Shown piece after piece: positions 1 to 5,078 of a stretch of DNA of 5,078 bases. Each line of letters begins with the position of its first letter. Within the stretch, counting starts at the first letter, position 1. Origin of the DNA: Gammaproteobacteria bacterium (GTDB lineage: Bacteria; Pseudomonadota; Gammaproteobacteria; Steroidobacterales; Steroidobacteraceae); the NCBI GenBank assembly GCA_020846815.1, contig JADLDF010000498.1, forward strand, positions 1 through 5,078. The letters are read 5' to 3'. The notes under the pieces were generated by a model, which was given only the letters and a program-made list of their open reading frames with translations, made no database searches and had not been told where the DNA came from. A program made the position numbers and the translations under genes.

Positions 1-1
1 C

Positions 2-1714
2 GAGCGCACCGTGATCCAGTGGGACAAGGACGATCTCGACGACCTGAAGCTGCTGAAGGTCGACCTGCTCGGCCTCGGCATGCTGACGGCGATCCGCCGC
101 GCGCTCGATCTGGTCTCGGGCTGGCGCTCGCGGCGCGAGGGACACCCCGTGCGCTTCGCCCTGGCCGACATTCCGCGCGAGGACAAGGCAGTCTACGAAA
201 TGATTTCGCGCGCCGACACGATCGGCGTGTTCCAGATCGAGTCGCGCGCACAGATGACCATGCTGCCGCGGCTGCGACCGAAAGAATTCTATGACCTCGT
301 GATCGAGGTCGCGATCGTCCGCCCCGGCCCGATCCAGGGCGACATGGTCCATCCCTATCTGCGCCGCCGCGAAAAAAAGGAGAAGGTCAGCTATCCGAGC
401 GCCGAGGTCGAAGGCGTGCTGAAGCGCACGCTCGGCGTGCCGATCTTCCAGGAACAGGTCATGCAGCTCGCGGTCGTCGCGGCCGGCTTCACGCCGGGCG
501 AGGCCGATCGCCTGCGCCGCGCGATGGCTGCCTGGAAGCGCCGCGGCGGCCTCGGTCCGTTCGAGCAGCGCCTGATCGAGGGCATGCGCGCGCGCAACTA
601 CGACGAGCAGTTCGCGCGCCAGATTTTCAAGCAGATCTGCGGCTTCGGCGAATACGGCTTCCCCGAGTCGCATGCGGCCAGCTTCGCGCTGCTGGTCTAC
701 GACTCGGCCTGGCTCAAGTGCCACGAGCCCGCAGCCTTCACCTGCGCGCTGCTCAACAGCCAGCCGATGGGGTTCTATTCGCCCTCGCAGCTCGTGAACG
801 ACGCGCGCCGGCACGGCGTGGCCGTGCTGCCCGTCGACGTGATGCGCAGCGGCGTCGACAGCTCGCTGGAAGCCGTCGCGACGGCCGACGACCCGGCGAG
901 CGACCACGATTCGACGGCCGAGCGGGATGCGATGGCTGATAGGGATACGACGGTCGGACGGAATCCGGCCGCTGTGCAGCGCAGGAGGCCGGAGCGGCCG
1001 CGAGTTGCACCGGCGCTGCGCCTCGGCCTGCGGCTGCTGCGCGCCCTGTCCGCCGCAGGCGCCGCGCGCATCGTTGCCGCGCGCAGCGCGGCACCGTTCA
1101 CCGACGTCCAGGACCTGGCGCGCCGCGCGGCGCTCGAGCGCGCCGATCTCGAGGCGCTGGCCGCGGCGGGCGCGCTCGCCGCGCTGTCGGGCAACCGCCA
1201 CCTGGCGTTCTGGGACGTCGCGGCCGCCGAACGCGAGCTGCCGCTCGCGCCACGCGGCGACCTCGACGACGCCGCGCCCTTGCTGCCGCGTCCCAGCGAG
1301 GGCCAGGACATCGTCGCCGACTATCGCGCCATCGGCCTGACGCTCGGACGCCACCCGGTGGCGCTGCTGCGCGGGCGGCTCGCGGCCGATGGTGTGGTGG
1401 CGACCGTGGAGCTCGAGTCACGGCCGCCGGGTGCGCGGGTGCGGGTCGCCGGCATCGTGATCACGCGCCAGCGCCCGGCGAGTGCCAGCGGCGTCACCTT
1501 CGTGACGCTCGAGGACGAGACCGGGCACGCCAATCTCGTCGTCTGGGAGAGTCTCGGCGACGCGCAGCGTCGCGAGCTGCTGGAGTCGCGCCTGATGGAA
1601 GTGCACGGCAGGGTGCAGCGCGAGGGGCCGGTGATCCACGTCGTGGCCGAGCGGCTGGTCGATCGCTCCGCTTGGCTCGGCGTGCTGCTGGTGAGCTCGC
1701 GCGATTTCCACTGA
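2..1714 (+). CDS. dnaE2: Error-prone DNA polymerase DnaE2 (ImuC), C-terminal part, 5' end outside window
   Basis: This is a C-family polymerase alpha subunit of the DnaE2/ImuC type, which in known systems does SOS-induced, error-prone translesion synthesis with ImuA and ImuB. The reading frame is open to the left edge, and the GTG at 11 is an internal Val in a V-I-Q-W-D-K-D-D motif, so the true start is upstream. 570 codons are visible, against roughly 1,000-1,100 for the family. Numbering from GTG 11, the segment [10 protein letters not shown] carries Asp18, matching the third catalytic Asp of the polymerase palm (E. coli alpha D555). Then come GVFQIES (72-78), [18 protein letters not shown] (104-121), [11 protein letters not shown] (144-154) and [18 protein letters not shown] (211-228), all DnaE2 hallmarks. 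Helix-hairpin-helix-like sequence lies near 361-390 and an OB-fold near 476-548 ([22 protein letters not shown]). The C-terminus SRDFH is typical, so the 3' end is intact. An unusual repeat-bearing linker lies near 288-332. The PHP domain, the other two catalytic Asp residues and any LexA box are off the window. Confidence 0.96.
   Translation, partial: ERTVIQWDKDDLDDLKLLKVDLLGLGMLTAIRRALDLVSGWRSRREGHPVRFALADIPREDKAVYEMISRADTIGVFQIESRAQMTMLPRLRPKEFYDLVIEVAIVRPGPIQGDMVHPYLRRREKKEKVSYPSAEVEGVLKRTLGVPIFQEQVMQLAVVAAGFTPGEADRLRRAMAAWKRRGGLGPFEQRLIEGMRARNYDEQFARQIFKQICGFGEYGFPESHAASFALLVYDSAWLKCHEPAAFTCALLNSQPMGFYSPSQLVNDARRHGVAVLPVDVMRSGVDSSLEAVATADDPASDHDSTAERDAMADRDTTVGRNPAAVQRRRPERPRVAPALRLGLRLLRALSAAGAARIVAARSAAPFTDVQDLARRAALERADLEALAAAGALAALSGNRHLAFWDVAAAERELPLAPRGDLDDAAPLLPRPSEGQDIVADYRAIGLTLGRHPVALLRGRLAADGVVATVELESRPPGARVRVAGIVITRQRPASASGVTFVTLEDETGHANLVVWESLGDAQRRELLESRLMEVHGRVQREGPVIHVVAERLVDRSAWLGVLLVSSRDFH
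908..961 (+). repeat. Three degenerate in-frame 18-bp tandem units inside dnaE2
   Basis: Three consecutive 18-bp units occur at 908-925 (GATTCGACGGCCGAGCGG), 926-943 (GATGCGATGGCTGATAGG) and 944-961 (GATACGACGGTCGGACGG). Units 1 and 3 match at 14 of 18 positions, units 1 and 2 at 13, and units 2 and 3 at 11. They stay in frame and encode [12 protein letters not shown] and D-T-T-V-G-R, giving a consensus D-x-[T/M]-[A/V]-x-R. The core CGACGGCCGA also occurs in the same frame at 879-888. The block falls between the conserved PVDVMRS and [12 protein letters not shown] segments of DnaE2, where family members as I remember them have a much shorter connection. It looks like a small coding minisatellite that expanded a surface linker. 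Confidence 0.75.
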
Positions 1715-1715
1715 A

Positions 1716-1792
1716 GCCCGCGCCGCGTCCGCCGATCGCACCGGGTCGCCGGTCGCCGGGCAGTGGTCGCAGGTCGCCGGGCGGAGGCGGGC
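1716..1792. other. Inverted GC arms flanking the heptamer repeat (possible bidirectional 3'-end structure)
   Basis: GCCCGC at 1716-1721 is complementary to GCGGGC at 1787-1792, and TCCGCC at 1728-1733 is complementary to GGCGGA at 1780-1785. Together these could make a broken 12-bp stem with a 6-nt/1-nt bulge enclosing the heptamer block. The arms start two bases after the dnaE2 stop and end two bases before the stop codon of the facing gene, which suits a shared terminator. However, there is no T-tract on either strand and the enclosed loop is about 46 nt, so a classical intrinsic terminator is not supported, and chance pairing is easy at this GC content. Confidence 0.25.
1744..1785. repeat. 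Two imperfect 21-bp tandem units built of 7-bp GGTCGCC-like heptamers
   Basis: In the gap between two convergent genes the sequence runs in a strict 7-bp register: GGTCGCC (1744), GGTCGCC (1751), GGGCAGT (1758), GGTCGCA (1765), GGTCGCC (1772), GGGCGGA (1779). The first three and second three heptamers form two adjacent 21-bp units (1744-1764 and 1765-1785) that match at 18 of 21 positions. The following GGCGGGC (1786-1792) may be a decayed seventh heptamer. No coding frame is apparent here. The role is unknown; possibilities are simple slippage, a transcription-termination structure or a protein-binding array. The repeat itself is directly visible. Confidence 0.85.
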
Positions 1793-1794
1793 CC

Positions 1795-2058
1795 TCAGCT
1801 TCGCGCCTTGCGCTTCGGCTGCCCGCCGTCCAGACCGATGTCGTAATCGTCGAAGTCGCTGGTGAGTTCGGCGGTGCGCTTGTCCTCGCGCAGCCGCTCG
1901 AGACGGCGCCAGGCCGGGTCGCCTTGCGGCTTGCCGCCGCGACGGCGCGCCTGGTCGAGATCGCGGATCACGCGATCCACGTCGACGTCGTCACCAGCCT
2001 CGAGGATCTCGTCGGCCTCTTCGTCGTCGAATTCGTCGGCTTCCGGTTTTTCGTTCAT
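1795..2058 (-). CDS. Small acidic hypothetical protein, 87 aa
   Basis: I do not recognise a named function. The product has a strongly acidic head (15 Asp/Glu in residues 1-28, including EFDDEEADE), then a helix-prone charged stretch VDRVIRDLDQARRRGGKPQ, a segment DPAWRRLERLREDKRTAEL (47-65), the acidic SDFDDYDIG (67-75) and a basic tail PKRKARS. It has no signal peptide, membrane segment or cysteine, so it is probably cytoplasmic and partly disordered. The patterned charge and the DPAWRRLE...SDFDDYDI layout look like a real protein rather than a random frame, and I recall similar short proteins in Xanthomonadaceae without an assigned role. An in-frame TAG at 2094-2092 limits the start, and ATG 2058 is the only conventional choice. 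No Shine-Dalgarno sequence is visible before it. It converges on dnaE2 with an 80-bp gap and lies 360 bp downstream of gspF on the same strand, with its own likely promoter. Acid-rich binding partner or nucleic-acid mimic ideas are guesses only. Confidence 0.75.
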   Translation of the reverse strand: MNEKPEADEFDDEEADEILEAGDDVDVDRVIRDLDQARRRGGKPQGDPAWRRLERLREDKRTAELTSDFDDYDIGLDGGQPKRKARS

Positions 2059-2084
2059 GGCACGAAGTACAGCGGGTCCGTTGG

Positions 2085-2100
2085 GCGAAATCTATTTCGC
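2085..2100. promoter_or_regulatory. Perfect 7-bp inverted repeat GCGAAAT-CT-ATTTCGC, possible operator
   Basis: GCGAAAT (2085-2091) and ATTTCGC (2094-2100) form a perfect dyad around a 2-bp centre. The dyad covers the predicted -10 element of the small acidic gene, where a bound repressor would block RNA polymerase. It does not match the LexA consensus CTG-N10-CAG. In RNA a 2-nt loop would be strained, so a dimeric DNA-binding protein site is more likely than a hairpin. Confidence 0.4.
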
Positions 2101-2117
2101 GCCGATCCGGCTTGCAA
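2089..2117 (-). promoter_or_regulatory. Candidate sigma70-type promoter for the 87-aa acidic protein
   Basis: On the minus strand TTGCAA (2117-2112, 4 of 6 matches to TTGACA) is followed after exactly 17 nt by TAGATT (2094-2089, 4 of 6 to TATAAT). Transcription would start near 2082, giving a leader of about 24 nt before ATG 2058. The short A/T-richer patch stands out in a very GC-rich background. Prediction by eye only. Confidence 0.45.
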
Positions 2118-2360
2118 CGGGGCGACATAAGACGTGGCGCACAGTTCATGCAATTGCACCGCCACCCTGCGACTGCCGTGCCGCGGGCGGGCGCCGTCCG
2201 ACAGCGCATCGGGTCGTCGCACCCCTGCCCGTGGAGGCGCCCGAGGGTGTCGCAGCGACCGACCGCAATGCGAACGTCGGAGAACGGCAAGGTGGATGCT
2301 GCAACGCGGCGTGAGACGGTCCTGGGCGCCGCGATCCATGGCCACGAGCTGACGGGCAGT

Positions 2361-2403
2361 GCATCCGCCGCATGCTGCGCTGCGGCAGCCGACCGTGGGA
2401 TGC
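2361..2403 (-). other. Possible stem-loop just downstream of the gspF stop
   Basis: The contiguous arm at 2361-2372 (GCATCC then GCCGCA) is complementary to TGCGGC at 2381-2386 and GGATGC at 2398-2403, with an 8-nt loop and an 11-nt bulge on one side. It begins about 16 nt after the gspF stop on the minus strand, a fitting place for an mRNA 3'-end structure. There is no run of T after it, so an intrinsic terminator is not demonstrated; it might protect a Rho-terminated 3' end. Confidence 0.3.
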
Positions 2404-2418
2404 GCGCGCGGCGCGTAC

Positions 2419-3636
2419 TCAGCGGATCAGCGTATTCATCTCGAAGATGGGCAGCAGCATCGCGAACACGATGGCCATGACGAAGAGGCCCATGAGCACG
2501 ATCAGCATTGGCCCCAGCAGGCCGACCAGCGCCGCGAGGATGCCGTCGAGCTCGCGTTCCTGGCTGATCGCCGCACGTTCCAGCATGTCTTCGAGCTCGC
2601 CGCTCGATTCGCCGCTCGAGATCAGATGGATGGTCATCGGCGGGAACAGACGGCTCTGGCCGAGCGCACGCCCGATCGGCGCGCCCTCGCGCACGCGCTG
2701 CGCCGCGGCCTCGACGGCCTCGCGCATCGGCAGGTTGCTGACGACCTGTCCGGCGATGCGCAGCGCCTCGAGCACCGGCACGGCGCTGCCGGTGAGGATG
2801 CTGAAGGTGCGGGTGAAACGCGCGGTGTTGAAGCCACGCACCAGCCGGCCGACCAGCGGCAGCGTCAAGAGCAGCCGGTGGAAGCGGCGCCGCGCCTCGG
2901 GGTCGCGCAGCCAGCGCGCGAAGCCGATGCCGCCGAACACCAGCGCAGCCAGGATCCAGAGCCCGTAGTCGCGCAGGAAGTCGCTGAACGCGATCAGCAC
3001 GCGGGTCATCAGCGGCAGCTTGCCCTTGCCGGACTCGAACACCTCGACGACTTTCGGCACCACGTAGACCAGCAGGCCCGAGACGATACCGAGGCACATG
3101 ATCGTCAGCACGATGGGATAGAGCAGGGCGCCGAGGATCTTCTGGCGCAGCTCGTCGCGGCTCTCGGTGTAGTCGGCGAGGCGCTCGAGCACCGCGTCGA
3201 GATGGCCCGCCTGTTCGCCGGCTGCCACGGTCGCACGGTAGATCTCGGGGAACACCCGCGGGAAATCCGCGAGGCCGTCGGCGAGGGTGTGGCCTTCCAT
3301 GACCTTCGAGCGCACGCCGAGCAGCACGCTCTGCACGCGCGCCTTCTCGCTCTGCTGCGAGACCGCGAGCAGCGCCTCCTCGAGCGGCAGACTGGCCTTG
3401 GACAGCGTCGCGAGTTGCCGGGTCAGCAGAGCGACGTCGTTGCCGGAAATGCGGCGGGCGAAGCTGAACGAGGCGCGCTGACGGCCCGCCTCGCGCTCGG
3501 CCACGGCCTCGACCGTGACCGGCAGCAGCTGCCGCTCGCGCAGCTGCTGGCGCACCTGCCGCGGAGTGTCGCCCTCGAGCACACCCTTCTGCTCGCGCCC
3601 TGTGGCGTCGAGGGCGGTGTATTCGAAGGCGCCCAA
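2419..3636 (-). CDS. gspF: Type II secretion system inner-membrane platform protein GspF
   Basis: GspF is the polytopic inner-membrane protein of the T2SS assembly platform; it links the GspE ATPase to pseudopilus assembly. The 405-aa length is normal for the family. The N-terminus MGAFEYTALDATGREQKGVLEGDTPRQVRQQLRER is a typical GspF cytoplasmic opening. Two repeated T2SSF domains follow, at about 68-191 and 271-393, with matching signatures GEQAGHLDAVLERLADY (140-156) and SGESSGELEDMLERAA (341-356). Membrane segments are predicted near 169-193, 224-241 and 366-396, and the ending LPIFEMNTLI is characteristic. It starts at TTG 3636, since no ATG or GTG would preserve the conserved N-terminus. 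GAGGA at 3646-3642 lies 5 nt ahead, within the end of gspE, and gspE's TGA is one base upstream, implying translational coupling. PilC, the type IV pilus homologue, is the alternative, but the N- and C-terminal sequences and the GspE partner favour GspF. No gspG follows. Confidence 0.96.
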   Translation of the reverse strand: MGAFEYTALDATGREQKGVLEGDTPRQVRQQLRERQLLPVTVEAVAEREAGRQRASFSFARRISGNDVALLTRQLATLSKASLPLEEALLAVSQQSEKARVQSVLLGVRSKVMEGHTLADGLADFPRVFPEIYRATVAAGEQAGHLDAVLERLADYTESRDELRQKILGALLYPIVLTIMCLGIVSGLLVYVVPKVVEVFESGKGKLPLMTRVLIAFSDFLRDYGLWILAALVFGGIGFARWLRDPEARRRFHRLLLTLPLVGRLVRGFNTARFTRTFSILTGSAVPVLEALRIAGQVVSNLPMREAVEAAAQRVREGAPIGRALGQSRLFPPMTIHLISSGESSGELEDMLERAAISQERELDGILAALVGLLGPMLIVLMGLFVMAIVFAMLLPIFEMNTLIR

Positions 3637-3637
3637 C

Positions 3638-5078
3638 TCAGTCCTCGCGGGTCACGCGCAGCACTTCTTCGATGGTCGTCTCGCCGCGCAGCACCTTGGC
3701 CCGGCCGTCCTCGCGGATCGACGGGGTCATGGTGCGGGCATGGCGCTCGAGATCGAGCTCGGAGACGCCGTCGTGGATCATGGTGCGCATCGCGTCGTCG
3801 ATCAGCACGAGCTCGTAGATGCCGGTGCGGCCACGGTAGCCGCCGGCGCCGTCACGGCCCGGGCGGTAGAGCACCGGCGACGGATCCTGCGGCCCGAGGT
3901 TCAGCAGCCGGCGCTCGTAGTCGCCGGCCTGATAGGCCTCGCGCGTCTCCGGGTTCAGCACGCGCACCAGGCGCTGCGCGACCACGCCGATGAGACTCGA
4001 GGACAGCAGGAAGGGCTCGATGCCCATGTCGCGCAGGCGCGTGACCGCGCCCACGGCGGTGTTGGTATGCAGGGTCGAGAGCACCAAGTGACCGGTCAGC
4101 GAGGCCTGCACGGCGATCTGCGCGGTCTCGAGGTCGCGGATCTCGCCGACCATGACGACGTCGGGGTCCTGGCGCAGGATCGCGCGCAGGCCGCGGGCGA
4201 AGGTCATCTCGACCTTGGTGTTGACCTGGGTCTGGCCGATGCCGTCGATGTAGTACTCGATCGGATCCTCGACCGTCATGATGTTGCGGGTGTTGTCGTT
4301 CAGCCGCTCCAGCGCCGAATAGAGCGTCGTCGTCTTGCCCGAGCCGGTCGGGCCGGTGACCAGCAGGATGCCGTGCGGCTTGTGGATCAGCTCGTCGACC
4401 AGCGCGCAGATCTTCGGGTCCATGCCGAGCTGGCCGAGGTCGAGGCGTCCGGCCTGCTTGTCGAGGATGCGCAGCACGACGCGCTCGCCGTGGCCCGAGG
4501 GGATCGTCGAGACGCGCACGTCGACGGCGCGCCCGGCGATGCGCAGGCTGATGCGGCCGTCCTGCGGCAGGCGCTTTTCGGCGATGTCGAGCCTCGACAT
4601 GACCTTGATGCGCGAGACCACGAGCGGCGCGACCGCGCGCTTGCTCTGCAGCACCTCGCGCAGCACGCCGTCGACGCGAAAGCGCACGACCAGGCGGTTC
4701 TCGAACGGCTCGACGTGGATGTCCGAGGCGTTCTCCTTCACGGCCTGGGTCAGCACCGCGTTGATCAGGCGGATGATCGGCGCGTCGTCGGTGCTCTCGA
4801 GCAGGTCGGCCTGCTCGGGCAGGTCCTGGGCGAGGAAGGCGAGATCGGTGGTCTCCTCGAGGCCGCCGGCGGCGCTGATCGCATCGGAGCCGGCCTCGTA
4901 GGCCTGGCGCAGGAGCTGATCGAAGGTCGCATCCTCGACGCGCTCGAGAGTGAGCGGCATGCGCATGAAGCGGCGCAGCTCGGCGATCGAGGTCGCAGCG
5001 ACGTTGTGCCGCAAGGCGCACTCGGCGACGCCGCCGGCGACGCGCCGCACCAGCACGCCGTGGCGCTTGGCGAACGCG
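3638..5078 (-). CDS. gspE: Type II secretion system ATPase GspE (XcpR-like), N-terminus outside window, zinc cysteines missing
   Basis: GspE is the hexameric cytoplasmic ATPase that powers T2SS pseudopilus assembly, docking to GspL and GspF. The frame runs through the right edge: GTG 5056 is internal, since [10 protein letters not shown] is the usual N-terminal GspE motif. 479 codons are visible, so perhaps only 10-25 residues are missing. Numbering from GTG 5056, the N2 domain holds [12 protein letters not shown] (91-102), [10 protein letters not shown] (110-119) and [10 protein letters not shown] (124-133). The Walker A motif [10 protein letters not shown] is at 235-244, the Asp box TVEDPIEY at 261-268, Walker [10 protein letters not shown] at 300-308 and the His box STLHTN at 327-332, so ATPase function looks intact. 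The C-terminal zinc subdomain normally has C-P-x-C and C-x-x-C before [11 protein letters not shown]. Here these read LNPET (367-371) and [11 protein letters not shown] (400-410), without any Cys. Only two Cys occur in the visible protein (13 and 217). The ending [10 protein letters not shown] is typical. PilB is excluded by the GspE-specific N-terminus and the gspF neighbour. Confidence 0.97.
   Translation of the reverse strand, partial: AFAKRHGVLVRRVAGGVAECALRHNVAATSIAELRRFMRMPLTLERVEDATFDQLLRQAYEAGSDAISAAGGLEETTDLAFLAQDLPEQADLLESTDDAPIIRLINAVLTQAVKENASDIHVEPFENRLVVRFRVDGVLREVLQSKRAVAPLVVSRIKVMSRLDIAEKRLPQDGRISLRIAGRAVDVRVSTIPSGHGERVVLRILDKQAGRLDLGQLGMDPKICALVDELIHKPHGILLVTGPTGSGKTTTLYSALERLNDNTRNIMTVEDPIEYYIDGIGQTQVNTKVEMTFARGLRAILRQDPDVVMVGEIRDLETAQIAVQASLTGHLVLSTLHTNTAVGAVTRLRDMGIEPFLLSSSLIGVVAQRLVRVLNPETREAYQAGDYERRLLNLGPQDPSPVLYRPGRDGAGGYRGRTGIYELVLIDDAMRTMIHDGVSELDLERHARTMTPSIREDGRAKVLRGETTIEEVLRVTRED
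3642..3646 (-). promoter_or_regulatory. Shine-Dalgarno GAGGA of gspF, inside the gspE 3' end
   Basis: On the minus strand GAGGA is followed after 5 nt by TTG 3636, the chosen gspF start. The site lies within the last codons of gspE (R-E-D-stop), so a ribosome finishing gspE sits directly on it. This supports the TTG start and coupled production of the two partners. Confidence 0.7.

Larger units (their letters stand above)
2059..2418. other. Intergenic stretch without a supported gene
   Basis: This 360-bp stretch between the gspF stop and the small acidic gene contains no frame I would call coding. Short open frames exist on both strands, but their products are low-complexity Arg/Ala/Pro/Ser-rich sequence with no conserved motif. 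I looked specifically for a gspG-type prepilin signal (G-F-T-L-I/L-E) on the minus strand and saw none, and no tRNA-like cloverleaf. It does hold the candidate promoter and operator at its left end, a 10-bp palindrome at 2149-2158 and two possible stem-loops (2212-2260 and 2361-2403). Confidence 0.7.

Noticed and set aside
11..13. GTG as the start codon of dnaE2
   Set aside because: It lies within the conserved V-I-Q-W-D-K-D-D segment next to the catalytic Asp region; the frame is open upstream to the window edge, so it is an internal Val.
2085..2100. LexA (SOS) box reading of the dyad near the small acidic gene, given the nearby dnaE2
   Set aside because: It lacks the CTG-N10-CAG pattern, and dnaE2 is transcribed from the other side with its promoter outside the window.
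1672..2130. Plus-strand frames opposite the acidic gene
   Set aside because: The minus-strand product has patterned charge and a sensible promoter; the plus-strand translations look like complements of it without independent support.
2055..2345. Possible 96-codon minus-strand gene or gspG remnant in the gene-free stretch
   Set aside because: It has no prepilin signal, no hydrophobic N-terminal helix and a composition like random GC-rich sequence.
1991..3097. Long minus-strand frame (368 codons) overlapping gspF, the gene-free stretch and the acidic gene
   Set aside because: It is an out-of-frame shadow rich in Arg/Ala/Pro over gspF and has no conserved sequence of its own in the intergenic part.
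2359..3993. Long plus-strand open frame (544 codons) antisense to gspF and the end of gspE
   Set aside because: It lies opposite two clearly conserved genes, its product is His/Gln/Arg/Ala-rich without family motifs, and it is the usual antisense shadow of GC-rich coding DNA.
3852..5021. Minus-strand 389-codon frame within gspE
   Set aside because: It is out of frame with the intact GspE, highly Arg/Pro/Ala-rich, and has no motifs; a GC-rich shadow.
5054..5056. GTG as the start codon of gspE
   Set aside because: The upstream in-frame residues A-F-A-K-R-H-G belong to the conserved GspE N-terminus, so the start is beyond the right edge.

Overview
This is a GC-rich chromosomal window that reads like a gammaproteobacterium. 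The Xanthomonadales/Lysobacter-type lineage is my best guess, because an XcpR-like type II secretion (T2SS) ATPase without its zinc-binding cysteines sits with an ImuC-type polymerase, and the small acidic protein looks like ones I recall from that group. The taxonomic call is inference from protein character only.

Layout. Positions 1-1714 (+) hold the C-terminal half of the error-prone DNA polymerase DnaE2 (ImuC); the N-terminal half lies off the left edge. An 80-bp convergent gap (1715-1794) carries a clear 7-bp/21-bp GC-rich tandem repeat. Positions 1795-2058 (-) encode an 87-aa highly acidic protein of unknown function, with a plausible promoter and a perfect inverted repeat over its -10 region. 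A 360-bp stretch (2059-2418) has no convincing gene, only that promoter region and some possible stem-loops. Positions 2419-3636 (-) encode GspF, the T2SS inner-membrane platform protein. Positions 3638 to the right edge (-) encode GspE, the T2SS ATPase, nearly complete but lacking its first residues.

How the genes work together. gspE and gspF are one translationally coupled unit: GspE's stop and GspF's TTG start are one base apart. GspE is the cytoplasmic motor and GspF its membrane partner in the pseudopilus assembly platform. The pseudopilin gene gspG, which usually follows gspF, is absent; the pair ends here and unrelated genes follow. DnaE2 belongs to SOS-induced translesion synthesis (ImuA-ImuB-DnaE2) and is functionally unrelated to the secretion genes.

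I found no new multi-gene system. The points most worth a second look are the cysteine-less GspE C-terminal subdomain, an in-frame 18-bp triplicated repeat that lengthens a DnaE2 linker, the heptamer repeat between convergent genes, and the gspEF pair detached from gspG.
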